The notes below the pieces were generated by a model, which did not search any database, was not told where the DNA came from, and saw only the letters and a list, made by a program, of their open reading frames with translations. A DNA stretch of 16,844 bases from Theristus sp. LFF4_11 (taxonomy: Eukaryota > Nematoda > Chromadorea > Monhysterida > Xyalidae), in assembly GCA_030248135.1 (NCBI GenBank), contig JASANC010005718.1, forward strand, positions 1 through 16,844, in the 5' to 3' direction. Below, one piece after another: positions 1 through 6,824 of the stretch. Both the position numbers and the translations under genes were made by a program. Each line of letters starts with the position of its first letter. Within the stretch, counting starts at the first letter, position 1.

Positions 1-2
1 AA

Positions 3-1079
3 TCACCCTACTCTTTTAGATTTATTGCAGGAGCCAGACAATCAAGTTGTAAAGCCGTAAACACTCTGCTACATAAAATTCTCTGCGCTATTCAGACGCA
101 TTTTGCGAATTATTGCAGACAAATCGCTTGTTACAGCGGGTTGAATTGTTTTTGGTCTGTCAAAAATAATATGGACATTTTATCTATGATTCATAGATGT
201 GGTAATATTGAAGCAATTGTTTCGGCTGATTTCAGCACTCTTTACACAGCACTTCCCCATGGAGTAATCTTTGAAAGTCTGGACAAAATCATCAATGTCT
301 GTTTCAAAAACGCTGCTAAACGTTTTCTGTGCTTGTCCAAAACATCTGAATACTATCAATACTGTGATCATAAACTCCCTGGTTTAATTTCCGTTGATAG
401 TTCCGAAATCAAGGATTTAATCCGTTTTGTTGTTGGAGAAACCTATGTACGCTTTGCCACTAAAATTTACCGACAGACCTTAGGAATTCCAATGGGTTCA
501 GTCAGTGCCCCAAAACTAGCCTGCTTGACGCTAACAGGCCTCGAATTTCAGTTTTTGATGGACAGAAGAAATCGCGAAACCGCTGCAAATCTTCAGTTTG
601 TTTGTCGTTACATTGATGACCTTCTTGTTTTGAACTGTGATAATTTTATGGAAATTGCATCCAGCATCTATCCTGCTTCAATTCCATTGAAACGTTCTAA
701 CAGCTCAAACAACCAAGCCAATTTTCTTGATTTAGGCATCTCCTGTGAAAATGGAATTAAAGTAGACATTTATGACAAAACAAGAGACTTCAATTTCAGA
801 GTTCTCAAATACGTTCATGCAAATAGCGTTGTTCATTCGTCCATTGGTTTCAACATTTTCACTGCGCAGCTCATACGCTTTGCTAGAATCTGTTCCGACA
901 AACGTGACTTTCAGAAACATGTCAGAGAACTAGCTTCTACTCTTGCTTCTCAAGGTTTCTGTAGGCAAAAACTACTTGCCCGTTTTTTCAGGTTCGCAGA
1001 AAACAATAAAAGCATTCTCTGCAAATTTGATTTAGACCAAAAACTTAGGCTTATTGCTTTTGCGTTAAAAATCATCTGA
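3..1079 (+). CDS. Reverse transcriptase domain of PLE ORF2, copy A (5' end outside window)
   Basis: The frame is open from base 3 to the TGA at 1077-1079 and enters from the left of the window, so this is the C-terminal part of a longer protein. It encodes the RT palm and thumb: motif A (ADFSTLYTALPH, catalytic Asp at 228-230), motif B (QTLGIPMGS) and motif C (RYIDDLLVLN, YIDD at 609-620), then NFLDLGI and a PLE-type thumb. RT would copy the element RNA at a target primed by the endonuclease. Against copy B it has five synonymous changes and three conservative replacements (Ile/Val, Ile/Leu, Glu/Asp). There is no stop or frameshift, so the copy is not visibly degenerate in the part seen. Confidence 0.9.
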   Translation, partial: SPYSFRFIAGARQSSCKAVNTLLHKILCAIQTHFANYCRQIACYSGLNCFWSVKNNMDILSMIHRCGNIEAIVSADFSTLYTALPHGVIFESLDKIINVCFKNAAKRFLCLSKTSEYYQYCDHKLPGLISVDSSEIKDLIRFVVGETYVRFATKIYRQTLGIPMGSVSAPKLACLTLTGLEFQFLMDRRNRETAANLQFVCRYIDDLLVLNCDNFMEIASSIYPASIPLKRSNSSNNQANFLDLGISCENGIKVDIYDKTRDFNFRVLKYVHANSVVHSSIGFNIFTAQLIRFARICSDKRDFQKHVRELASTLASQGFCRQKLLARFFRFAENNKSILCKFDLDQKLRLIAFALKII

Positions 1080-1120
1080 ACTTTTCTTTCCGTTCGTCAA
1101 CTTACTTACACACCGTCGTA

Positions 1121-1191
1121 CTGACGAGGGCCAGTGTGTGAGTGAGAATCGATTTATGTTTGCGACTAAGGCCCGAAACATGAATCGATTC
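1121..1191 (+). ncRNA. Hammerhead-ribozyme-like core and overlapping hairpin (copy A)
   Basis: CTGACGA (1121-1127) fits the conserved CUGANGA box. It is followed at once by GGGCC (1128-1132), which pairs perfectly with GGCCC (1170-1174), and that is followed at once by GAAA (1175-1178). The box, stem II, GAAA order and the zero spacing are those of a hammerhead core. I could not find convincing stems I and III or a proper NUH cleavage site, so self-cleavage is unproven. Bases 1146-1161 also pair with 1176-1191 (16 bp, one G-U), which would compete with the core. Confidence 0.45.
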
Positions 1192-1322
1192 ATCCATTGC
1201 TTATAATTGAAACTCTGACTTCGTTTCTTCAGATTGATTGCTGAACATTAATTCAAGTCACCAAAATTAATTCTGATCATCAATTCCAAATCAACTGTCG
1301 TTCACTTTGCTAATTCGTGACA

Positions 1323-1496
1323 ATGTCGAATAATCGCGGACGAGGCAGCACAAGAGGACGCGGCCGTGGCGGCCGTCACGTTCAAAGGCCGAATCTGGAT
1401 CGTGGTGCATTCGAGCAGGCTTCGAAACGACAACGCACAGTTGACACCAGCCAAGAGCATGAAGGCGACTACGACTCGACATACGAAGAGGAACAG
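1323..1496 (+). CDS. PLE ORF1, exon 1 (RG-rich N-terminus), used with exon 2 of copy B
   Basis: ATG at 1323 has A at -3. The 58 codons encode a basic RG-rich start (RGRGSTRGRGRGG), a KRQR stretch and then an acidic, Tyr-containing tail ending EEEQ. RG-rich segments commonly bind RNA; that role is inferred. The exon ends in CAG|GTGTGC at 1496/1497, a good splice donor in phase 0. Unspliced, the frame stops six codons later at 1512-1514. The phase-0 acceptor before 2252 lies in the next unit, so this exon and exon 2 make one 299-residue protein across the tandem junction. The only coding difference from the copy at 6651 is a synonymous Glu codon. Confidence 0.7.
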
Positions 1497-2251
1497 GTGT
1501 GCTTCCAGCAGTAACGGGAGTTTTTATGGCTTAAGAGCAAGGGAAAGTTCAGCAAATTGAGATGATACGTTTTAAATCTGTATTCTACAATCCTTCTTCA
1601 ATTGGGTAAACCATAGCGATACAAGTGAAGTGTGGTGTCTCAGACGCCCAATCCTTGTTGAACTACGGCTTCTCATCTATTCTTTGTCTTCTCTTTATTA
1701 TTATTCTTGATTACTTTTCTGTATTAATATATTTTTCGTATGTTGACACAAAATAACGTTACTCGCATGCTTTAAGCTTTTCACAACGAGTCAGAGTTGA
1801 AAACCATTGATTTTTCTTTTCTTTTCGTATTACTATTTCACTTTTGTGAAACTCGTGGCCCTGGTGCTGTTTGCTCAATCTACAGAATTTACTTGCTTTG
1901 TCGTGATGCCATTCACCCTATTTATAGGGATTGCCTAATCGGCCTTGTGCCGAACCACCCCGTAAGGGGATTGCCTAATCGGCCTTCGGCCGAACCACCC
2001 CATTTGGGGTTTGCAAAATCGGCTTCGGCCGAAACACCTCATTTGAGGTTTGCCTAATGGGCCTCCCGGCCTACTTTCTTGCATGTCTTCTCTTAAAATA
2101 CAGATTGTTTTATCTCCGGTTGTTATTCCCAGCTCTAATTTTTGTTATAATTTTTGTTTTATTTTTGTCATATTCTGCTAGCATATTGCTTTCCTTTTTT
2201 CTCCGGTTAAATTTTAACATTCACCACGGCACTTAAGTTTTAACGCTTCAG
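1497..2251 (+). other. Predicted ORF1 intron spanning the copy A/copy B junction
   Basis: The intron starts GTGTGC and ends in a T-rich stretch with TTCAG at 2247-2251; both ends are phase 0. It is 755 bases long and contains the end of copy A (about 1607), the start of copy B, a 40-bp hairpin array (1914-2071) and otherwise AT-rich sequence with no credible gene. An open frame at 1797-2057 runs through the hairpin array and looks like a by-product of that repeat. Confidence 0.65.
1914..2071 (+). repeat. Tandem array of 40-bp double-hairpin units inside the ORF1 intron
   Basis: Units start at 1930, 1970, 2010 (39 bp) and 2049 (partial), after a partial unit at 1914-1929. Each unit has a (A/T)TTGCCTAAT-like spacer, a hairpin of the TCGGCC/GGCCGA type (loop TTCG in unit 2) and a second hairpin. 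The second hairpins are CCCCGTAAGGGG, CCCCATTTGGGG and CCTCATTTGAGG; the partial first unit has CCCTATTTATAGGG. A change on one arm is matched on the other (CCCC/GGGG to CCTC/GAGG), as expected if the RNA or DNA fold is selected. The function is unknown. Confidence 0.8.
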
Positions 2252-2977
2252 GAGCAAGATGAAATTGGATTCAACCCGGTTAGCACGCCTCACGAGTCGG
2301 CCAGTAAGAAAAAACAGGCTGAATTAATCAAAAAGTCGATCAAACGTATTGAGGCTCTGGAGCAAAGCCAGGTTGCTGTGCGCAAGGAACTCGGCCGCGT
2401 GGAAAGCAGAGTCGAAGGTGTTGAGCGAACCGTCAAGAACAATTCGATCCGCATCTATTTCCTTGACGTTGATGAAAGCTGCAAAAGTCTAGAAGAACGC
2501 GTGCGAAAATTCTTCGTCGATTACATGGAGATGCCGAAACAAGAAGAAGAAAAACTCAACATCGCGTCTGTCAACACCACGGAAAAGGGCAAGGTGCTGG
2601 TCGTCCACTTCGTCACGTCCAAAGACTTCTATCGCGTCATGACTCTGAAGAAGAACTTGAAGAATCATCCAAACAAGGCCAATCGCATGATCACCGTTTG
2701 CAAGAATCTGAGCATCGGTGAACGCGAAGAGCAGAAGAAAGCCAGTGTCGTTCGTGAGCATCTCGAGGACAAGGGCAAAACGGTCTACAACAAGACGCAC
2801 GTGATCTTGGGTGTTGACGGCGAAGAAAAGCACTACACGCAGTTCATGCCGATGGCTAATCTGACCAGGTCGGAACTCGAAAGAGAAGCAAAAAAGAAAA
2901 AGAAGAAGAAGCCGTCCGACGCTCAGACCACAAGTACTCCAGCTGCACAACAAGCTAGCAGCAGCAATGCAAACTGA
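2252..2977 (+). CDS. PLE ORF1, exon 2 (coiled coil, RRM-like core, Lys-rich tail)
   Basis: The frame is open from 2237 and stops at TGA 2975-2977. The exon starts at 2252 after TTCAG, phase 0, matching the donor at 1496. It encodes 241 residues. The first 60 or so are a heptad-like charged helix (KKSIKRIEALEQSQVAVRKE...RVESRVEGVERT), probably a coiled coil. An alpha/beta region with strands IRIYFLDV and KVLVVHFV follows, resembling an RRM, then a MITVCKNLS...REEQKKAS segment. The tail has seven Lys in a row and a Ser/Ala/Gln-rich end. Coiled coil, RRM and basic C-terminal domain is the layout of L1 ORF1 chaperones; homology is not shown here. There is no ATG at the exon start, which supports splicing. 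A role in binding element RNA is inferred. Confidence 0.7.
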   Translation, partial: EQDEIGFNPVSTPHESASKKKQAELIKKSIKRIEALEQSQVAVRKELGRVESRVEGVERTVKNNSIRIYFLDVDESCKSLEERVRKFFVDYMEMPKQEEEKLNIASVNTTEKGKVLVVHFVTSKDFYRVMTLKKNLKNHPNKANRMITVCKNLSIGEREEQKKASVVREHLEDKGKTVYNKTHVILGVDGEEKHYTQFMPMANLTRSELEREAKKKKKKKPSDAQTTSTPAAQQASSSNAN

Positions 2978-3327
2978 ATTACACAGACTGTTTTAGGTGA
3001 CTTGTATTTTGATCCACGTGCTTATTTTATTTCGGCGTTCTTTCAGTTATTTTTTGAGTTTTTGAAGTATTGGTTCGATGTTCTGTTTACCGGTACATTG
3101 GTTCGTGATTCAGCAATCTTTCCGTTGCATTTATCGATCTGGTTAGTGATCCTTTGTTCATGTCATCCTCGGTTTTTAATTTTATGACCATTTAATTTAA
3201 TTGATTCCTTTGTGTTTTTTAATTTTAAGTTGATGGGTATTTGGAAAATAATTCAGTTTTTGAAAAGACTTGGTATCTTTATTTATTTATCTTCCTCTGC
3301 ATTAAGCCTATTAATCCAAGTACTAAG
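2978..3327 (+). other. T-rich spacer between ORF1 exon 2 and the structured block
   Basis: This is AT-rich and T-rich sequence with several acceptor-like TTTCAG strings. Short open frames at about 3002-3187 and 3212-3439 read as hydrophobic peptides, as T-rich DNA tends to do, and have no recognisable motif. I see no gene here. Confidence 0.5.
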
Positions 3328-3540
3328 AGGGGGAGCTGTCCTCCTGCGAAGAGCAAAACAACCAGCGGGACCGGGTATGGATCTCGTTATAAAAGTCACA
3401 GTGTATGCCGGCACACGTGACGCGTTGCCTCCGGTCTGACGGTGGCCGTACCTGGGAAACCGGGGAGGGGCTTCCTTAACCGCGGCAGCCCCGCGGGTCC
3501 CTTACCGGCATCTTCCGTACCATAGGAGGGATCGCCTATG
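3328..3540 (+). ncRNA. GC-rich structured RNA candidate directly before ORF2
   Basis: GC content rises sharply against its surroundings. Visible pairings are AGGGGGA (3328-3334) with TCCTCCT (3339-3345, one G-U); a closing helix ATGCCGG (3405-3411) with CCGGCAT (3505-3511); inside it CCGGT (3431-3435) with ACCGG (3459-3463), which encloses ACGG/CCGT (3439-3449); CCGCGG/CCGCGG (3480-3496); then CATAGG (3521-3526) with CCTATG (3535-3540). The nested domain suggests a folded RNA, perhaps a ribozyme or ribosome-entry element for ORF2. I could not fit a known hammerhead or HDV-like fold. Confidence 0.5.
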
Positions 3541-6407
3541 ACTATGGAAGTAAAACCGATCGACCCACGAACCAATATGAAAATTACAGCAGAAAAGTTC
3601 CTTGTATTCAGCTCGATTTTAATTCAGAACCAACACCAGCAATTAGTTGGTGGTCAAAAAAGCTTATAGGAACCAATTGTACCAAAGCATGTGGTGAACG
3701 TAACTGCAAAATCTGTGAGCATGTGGTTTCGGAACGTTTAGTTACTTCAAACACAACCGGTATTCGATATCAACTTGTTTCAAATGACTCAACTACGTGC
3801 ATGTCAAAAAACGTGGTTTATCTTTTGTCGTGTAAGAAATGTGGTTTTCAGTATGTTGGACAAACTGCGCGATCGTTCAAACAACGGATCATGGAGCATT
3901 TACGAAGCATCAAAAGTCGAGGCAAACAGACGCTGCTGGTGCGTCACTTTACGCAAAAAGACCACTGTTGGAAGGATGTTCAAGTAAGAACTCTCTTTTG
4001 TTTGGACGGACTTGTTCAGAATGCCGACAAAATACGCAGAGAACTTTTACGAGTTGAAAATTTCTTGATTAGATTATTGTGCACTTCATTTCCTTTTGGA
4101 CTCAATGACAAAGTGGACAATTACGGAAAAATCACTGAAGACCTTTCCTGTTTCAAGCAAAAATGTTCCCCTTTTTTCACTCAAAGTCTCACACGTAGAA
4201 AAAGAGGCCATGGTTCGAACAGAACCAGAACAAAAAGGAGATGTTCAGTTGATGTTGTTTCAAAACTCCGTGAAATCTATCAAGAAAATTCTACAGAACG
4301 AAAGAAAATGTTTCAAGTCCTTCATTCTGCACGTAGATGTGAGCTGATCCAAGCTGAAAAAACAGTTTTAAACAGCTTTCTGATTGGGCAAAGCACAACC
4401 ATTCGACGCATCATTCTTGCCTACCTGTCAGGTAGATTCAAACCTAAGCTTGAGACCAAACCACCGGTTTGCTCTTCCTACTTTAGATTGAATTTTGTTG
4501 ATAAGAAAATTGAATCTATTCGACTAGAAACCATTCTGAAAGATCATAGATTCCAGATTGTTGCTCCCAGTCGGGCGGCACACAAATTTCAGAACGTCCG
4601 CGTGGTTTACGCTTACAACAATCCCATCAGCAGTAGACTCTGTAATCACAGTAAATTCCTGAAAAATCTTACATTGGATGAATTGTTTCGCATTATGCAA
4701 ACACCCTGTAATTGTGCCGACAATGAATTCGTACATTCAGAATTTAACCATGTGATTACTGGTGATTTGAATTTCATTTCAAACTTCAGCCTTCGTGAAC
4801 TGTTTGCTAAAGGTTCCAAATTTAGAACTAATGACCAACATCTTTCTTGGTCTGATATTGCTCATCATGTTCAGCTTCAATTCCACGAATATTTAGCAAA
4901 ACTTGCTGCTCAATGTCGTATTAATATTCATGAGTTCATTCGTGTACGCATACTTTTTGACACAATTCTGTTAAAAAGAATCAGATTTTATGAATCAGTT
5001 CACAGAAATTATGCTGCTACATCTTTTCCTGTTTCCGAACTTCAACTTCTTCATAAAAATTACATTGTTGCTCCTGCAGACAAAGCCGGTAACAATTTTG
5101 TTATCATCTGCAAAAAATTTTATGTGGACGTGATGTGTCGGGAAATGGGATTAAACTTTGACGTGAATGGTGAATTAGTCAATGAAGGTAACGACGTTTA
5201 CGTTCCTGTTCATAGAAATGAAGCAGACATCATTGACTTACATGTCAAAGTTAGCTCAACTTTCGGAGTTCGATGTGATGATTCAGATTTAGTATTACCT
5301 ACTATCTTTGCAATTCCCAAACTTCACAAATCACCCTACTCTTTTAGATTTATTGCAGGAGCCAGACAATCAAGTTGTAAAGCCGTAAACACGCTGCTAC
5401 ATAAAATTCTCTGCGCTATTCAGACGCATTTTGCGAATTATTGCAGACAAATCGCTTGTTACAGCGGGTTGAATTGTTTTTGGTCTGTCAAAAATAATAT
5501 GGACGTTTTATCTATGCTTCATAGATGTGGTAACATTGACGCAATTGTTTCGGCTGATTTCAGCACTCTTTACACAGCACTTCCCCATGGAGTAATCTTT
5601 GAAAGTCTGGACAAAATCATCAATGTCTGTTTCAAAAACGCTGCTAAACGTTTTCTGTGCTTGTCCAAAACATCTGAATACTATCAATACTGTGATCATA
5701 AACTCCCTGGTTTAATTTCCGTTGATAGTTCCGAAATCAAGGATTTAATCCGTTTTGTTGTTGGAGAAACCTATGTACGCTTTGCCACTAAAATTTACCG
5801 ACAGACCTTAGGAATTCCAATGGGTTCAGTCAGTGCCCCAAAACTAGCCTGCTTGACGCTAACAGGCCTCGAATTTCAGTTTTTGATGGACAGAAGAAAT
5901 CGCGAAACCGCTGCAAATCTTCAGTTTGTTTGTCGTTACATTGATGACCTTCTTGTTTTGAACTGTGATAATTTTATGGAAATTGCATCCAGCATCTATC
6001 CTGCTTCAATTCCATTGAAACGTTCTAACAGCTCAAACAACCAAGCCAATTTTCTTGATTTAGGCATCTCCTGTGAAAATGGAATTAAAGTAGACATTTA
6101 TGACAAAACAAGGGACTTCAATTTCAGAGTACTCAAATACGTTCATGCAAATAGCGTTGTTCATTCGTCCATTGGTTTCAACATTTTCACTGCGCAGCTC
6201 ATACGCTTTGCTAGAATCTGTTCCGACAAACGTGACTTTCAGAAACATGTCAGAGAACTAGCTTCTACTCTTGCTTCTCAAGGTTTCTGTAGGCAAAAAT
6301 TACTTGCCCGTTTTTTCAGGTTCGCAGAAAACAATAAAAGCATTCTCTGCAAATTTGATTTAGACCAAAAACTTAGGCTTATTGCTTTTGCGTTAAAAAT
6401 CATCTGA
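3480..6407 (+). CDS. PLE ORF2: N-terminal GIY-YIG endonuclease plus reverse transcriptase, copy B
   Basis: The frame is open from 3480 (after TAA 3477-3479) to TGA 6405-6407. The first in-frame ATG is at 3801, inside the endonuclease, and the Cys cluster before it (CGERNCKICEH, 3693-3725) belongs to the domain, so translation must start upstream without AUG or after splicing; the true start is unknown. GIY-YIG core: Tyr at 3819, YVG at 3852-3860, Arg in FKQRI, and Glu at 4056-4058 in RVENF followed by PFGLN. Zinc ligands are CKKC (3831-3842) and HFTQKDH. A CxC motif (CNC, 4707-4715) links to the RT. RT motifs: DKAGNNF, motif A Asp at 5556, GIPMGS, YIDD at 5937-5948, then a PLE thumb. Endonuclease-first order with CxC is the hallmark of Naiad/Chlamys PLEs; canonical PLEs have the endonuclease at the C-terminus. 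No internal stop is present, so it may be active. Confidence 0.9.
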   Translation, partial: PRQPRGSLTGIFRTIGGIAYDYGSKTDRPTNQYENYSRKVPCIQLDFNSEPTPAISWWSKKLIGTNCTKACGERNCKICEHVVSERLVTSNTTGIRYQLVSNDSTTCMSKNVVYLLSCKKCGFQYVGQTARSFKQRIMEHLRSIKSRGKQTLLVRHFTQKDHCWKDVQVRTLFCLDGLVQNADKIRRELLRVENFLIRLLCTSFPFGLNDKVDNYGKITEDLSCFKQKCSPFFTQSLTRRKRGHGSNRTRTKRRCSVDVVSKLREIYQENSTERKKMFQVLHSARRCELIQAEKTVLNSFLIGQSTTIRRIILAYLSGRFKPKLETKPPVCSSYFRLNFVDKKIESIRLETILKDHRFQIVAPSRAAHKFQNVRVVYAYNNPISSRLCNHSKFLKNLTLDELFRIMQTPCNCADNEFVHSEFNHVITGDLNFISNFSLRELFAKGSKFRTNDQHLSWSDIAHHVQLQFHEYLAKLAAQCRINIHEFIRVRILFDTILLKRIRFYESVHRNYAATSFPVSELQLLHKNYIVAPADKAGNNFVIICKKFYVDVMCREMGLNFDVNGELVNEGNDVYVPVHRNEADIIDLHVKVSSTFGVRCDDSDLVLPTIFAIPKLHKSPYSFRFIAGARQSSCKAVNTLLHKILCAIQTHFANYCRQIACYSGLNCFWSVKNNMDVLSMLHRCGNIDAIVSADFSTLYTALPHGVIFESLDKIINVCFKNAAKRFLCLSKTSEYYQYCDHKLPGLISVDSSEIKDLIRFVVGETYVRFATKIYRQTLGIPMGSVSAPKLACLTLTGLEFQFLMDRRNRETAANLQFVCRYIDDLLVLNCDNFMEIASSIYPASIPLKRSNSSNNQANFLDLGISCENGIKVDIYDKTRDFNFRVLKYVHANSVVHSSIGFNIFTAQLIRFARICSDKRDFQKHVRELASTLASQGFCRQKLLARFFRFAENNKSILCKFDLDQKLRLIAFALKII

Positions 6408-6448
6408 ACTTCTCTTTCCGTTCGTCAACTTACTTACACACCGTCGTA

Positions 6449-6519
6449 CTGACGAGGGCCAGTGTGTGAGTGAGAATCGATTTATGTTTGCGACTAAGGC
6501 CCGAAACATGAATCGATTC
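6449..6519 (+). ncRNA. Hammerhead-like core and overlapping hairpin (copy B)
   Basis: Identical in layout to the element at 1121-1191: CTGACGA at 6449-6455, GGGCC pairing with GGCCC, GAAA at 6503-6506 and the competing 16-bp stem at 6474-6519. The same limits apply: stems I and III are not evident. Confidence 0.45.
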
Positions 6520-6650
6520 ATCCATTGCTTATAATTGAAACTCTGACTTCGTTTCTTCAGATTGATTGCTGAACATTAATTCAAGTCACCAAAATTAATT
6601 CTGATCATCAATTCCAAATCAACTGTCGTTCACTTTGCTAATTCGTGACA

Positions 6651-6824
6651 ATGTCGAATAATCGCGGACGAGGCAGCACAAGAGGACGCGGCCGTGGCGG
6701 CCGTCACGTTCAAAGGCCGAATCTGGATCGTGGTGCATTCGAGCAGGCTTCGAAACGACAACGCACAGTTGACACCAGCCAAGAACATGAAGGCGACTAC
6801 GACTCGACATACGAAGAGGAACAG
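6651..6824 (+). CDS. PLE ORF1 exon 1, second copy, without a downstream exon 2
   Basis: Same 58-codon RG-rich exon as at 1323-1496, with a synonymous G-to-A difference in one Glu codon. The donor CAG|GTGTGC is intact at 6824/6825. Only host intron lies to its right on this strand, so it cannot form ORF1 here. Transcripts from this terminal copy could splice into flanking host sequence, but no such acceptor was identified. Confidence 0.6.

Larger units (their letters stand above)
1..1607 (+). mobile_element. Penelope-like (Naiad-type) retroelement, copy A, 3' part
   Basis: Bases 1-1607 match 5329-6936 nearly base for base. The offset is a constant 5328 through the coding part, and becomes 5329 after one missing base near 1580. 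I count eight substitutions in the first 1079 bases. Homology already exists at base 1, so the copy continues to the left of the window and its own 5' end cannot be seen. It ends near 1607, where copy B follows directly. This is the upstream member of a head-to-tail tandem and acts like the left pseudo-LTR known from PLEs. Confidence 0.85.
1080..1607 (+). repeat. Pseudo-LTR-like noncoding segment of copy A
   Basis: This segment lies between the ORF2 stop and the end of copy A and is repeated at 6408-6936. It contains a hammerhead-like core (1121-1178), a strong hairpin (1146-1191), a TATAAT string at 1202-1207 that could be a core promoter (weak evidence), the first exon of ORF1 (1323-1496) and its splice donor. 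Because it precedes a full unit it can act as a promoter and leader for copy B, as the pseudo-LTR does in Penelope. The segment ends in a T/C-rich stretch near 1588-1607. Confidence 0.7.

Noticed and set aside
1797..2057. An 86-codon ORF on the plus strand
   Set aside because: It reads through the 40-bp hairpin array; its Pro/Leu-rich repeats follow from the DNA repeat, and it lies inside the predicted intron.
1914..2071. CRISPR-like repeat array
   Set aside because: There are no unique spacers between repeats; the units abut directly, and the setting is a eukaryotic retroelement.
3002..3439. Two small hydrophobic ORFs between ORF1 and ORF2
   Set aside because: T-rich DNA gives hydrophobic peptides by chance; there is no motif, and the second runs into the structured GC block.
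3428..3462. Second hammerhead (CTGACGG ... GAAA) in the GC-rich block
   Set aside because: The box has G in place of the final invariant A, and the bases between do not form a stem II abutting both boxes. An HDV-like fold could not be fitted by hand either.
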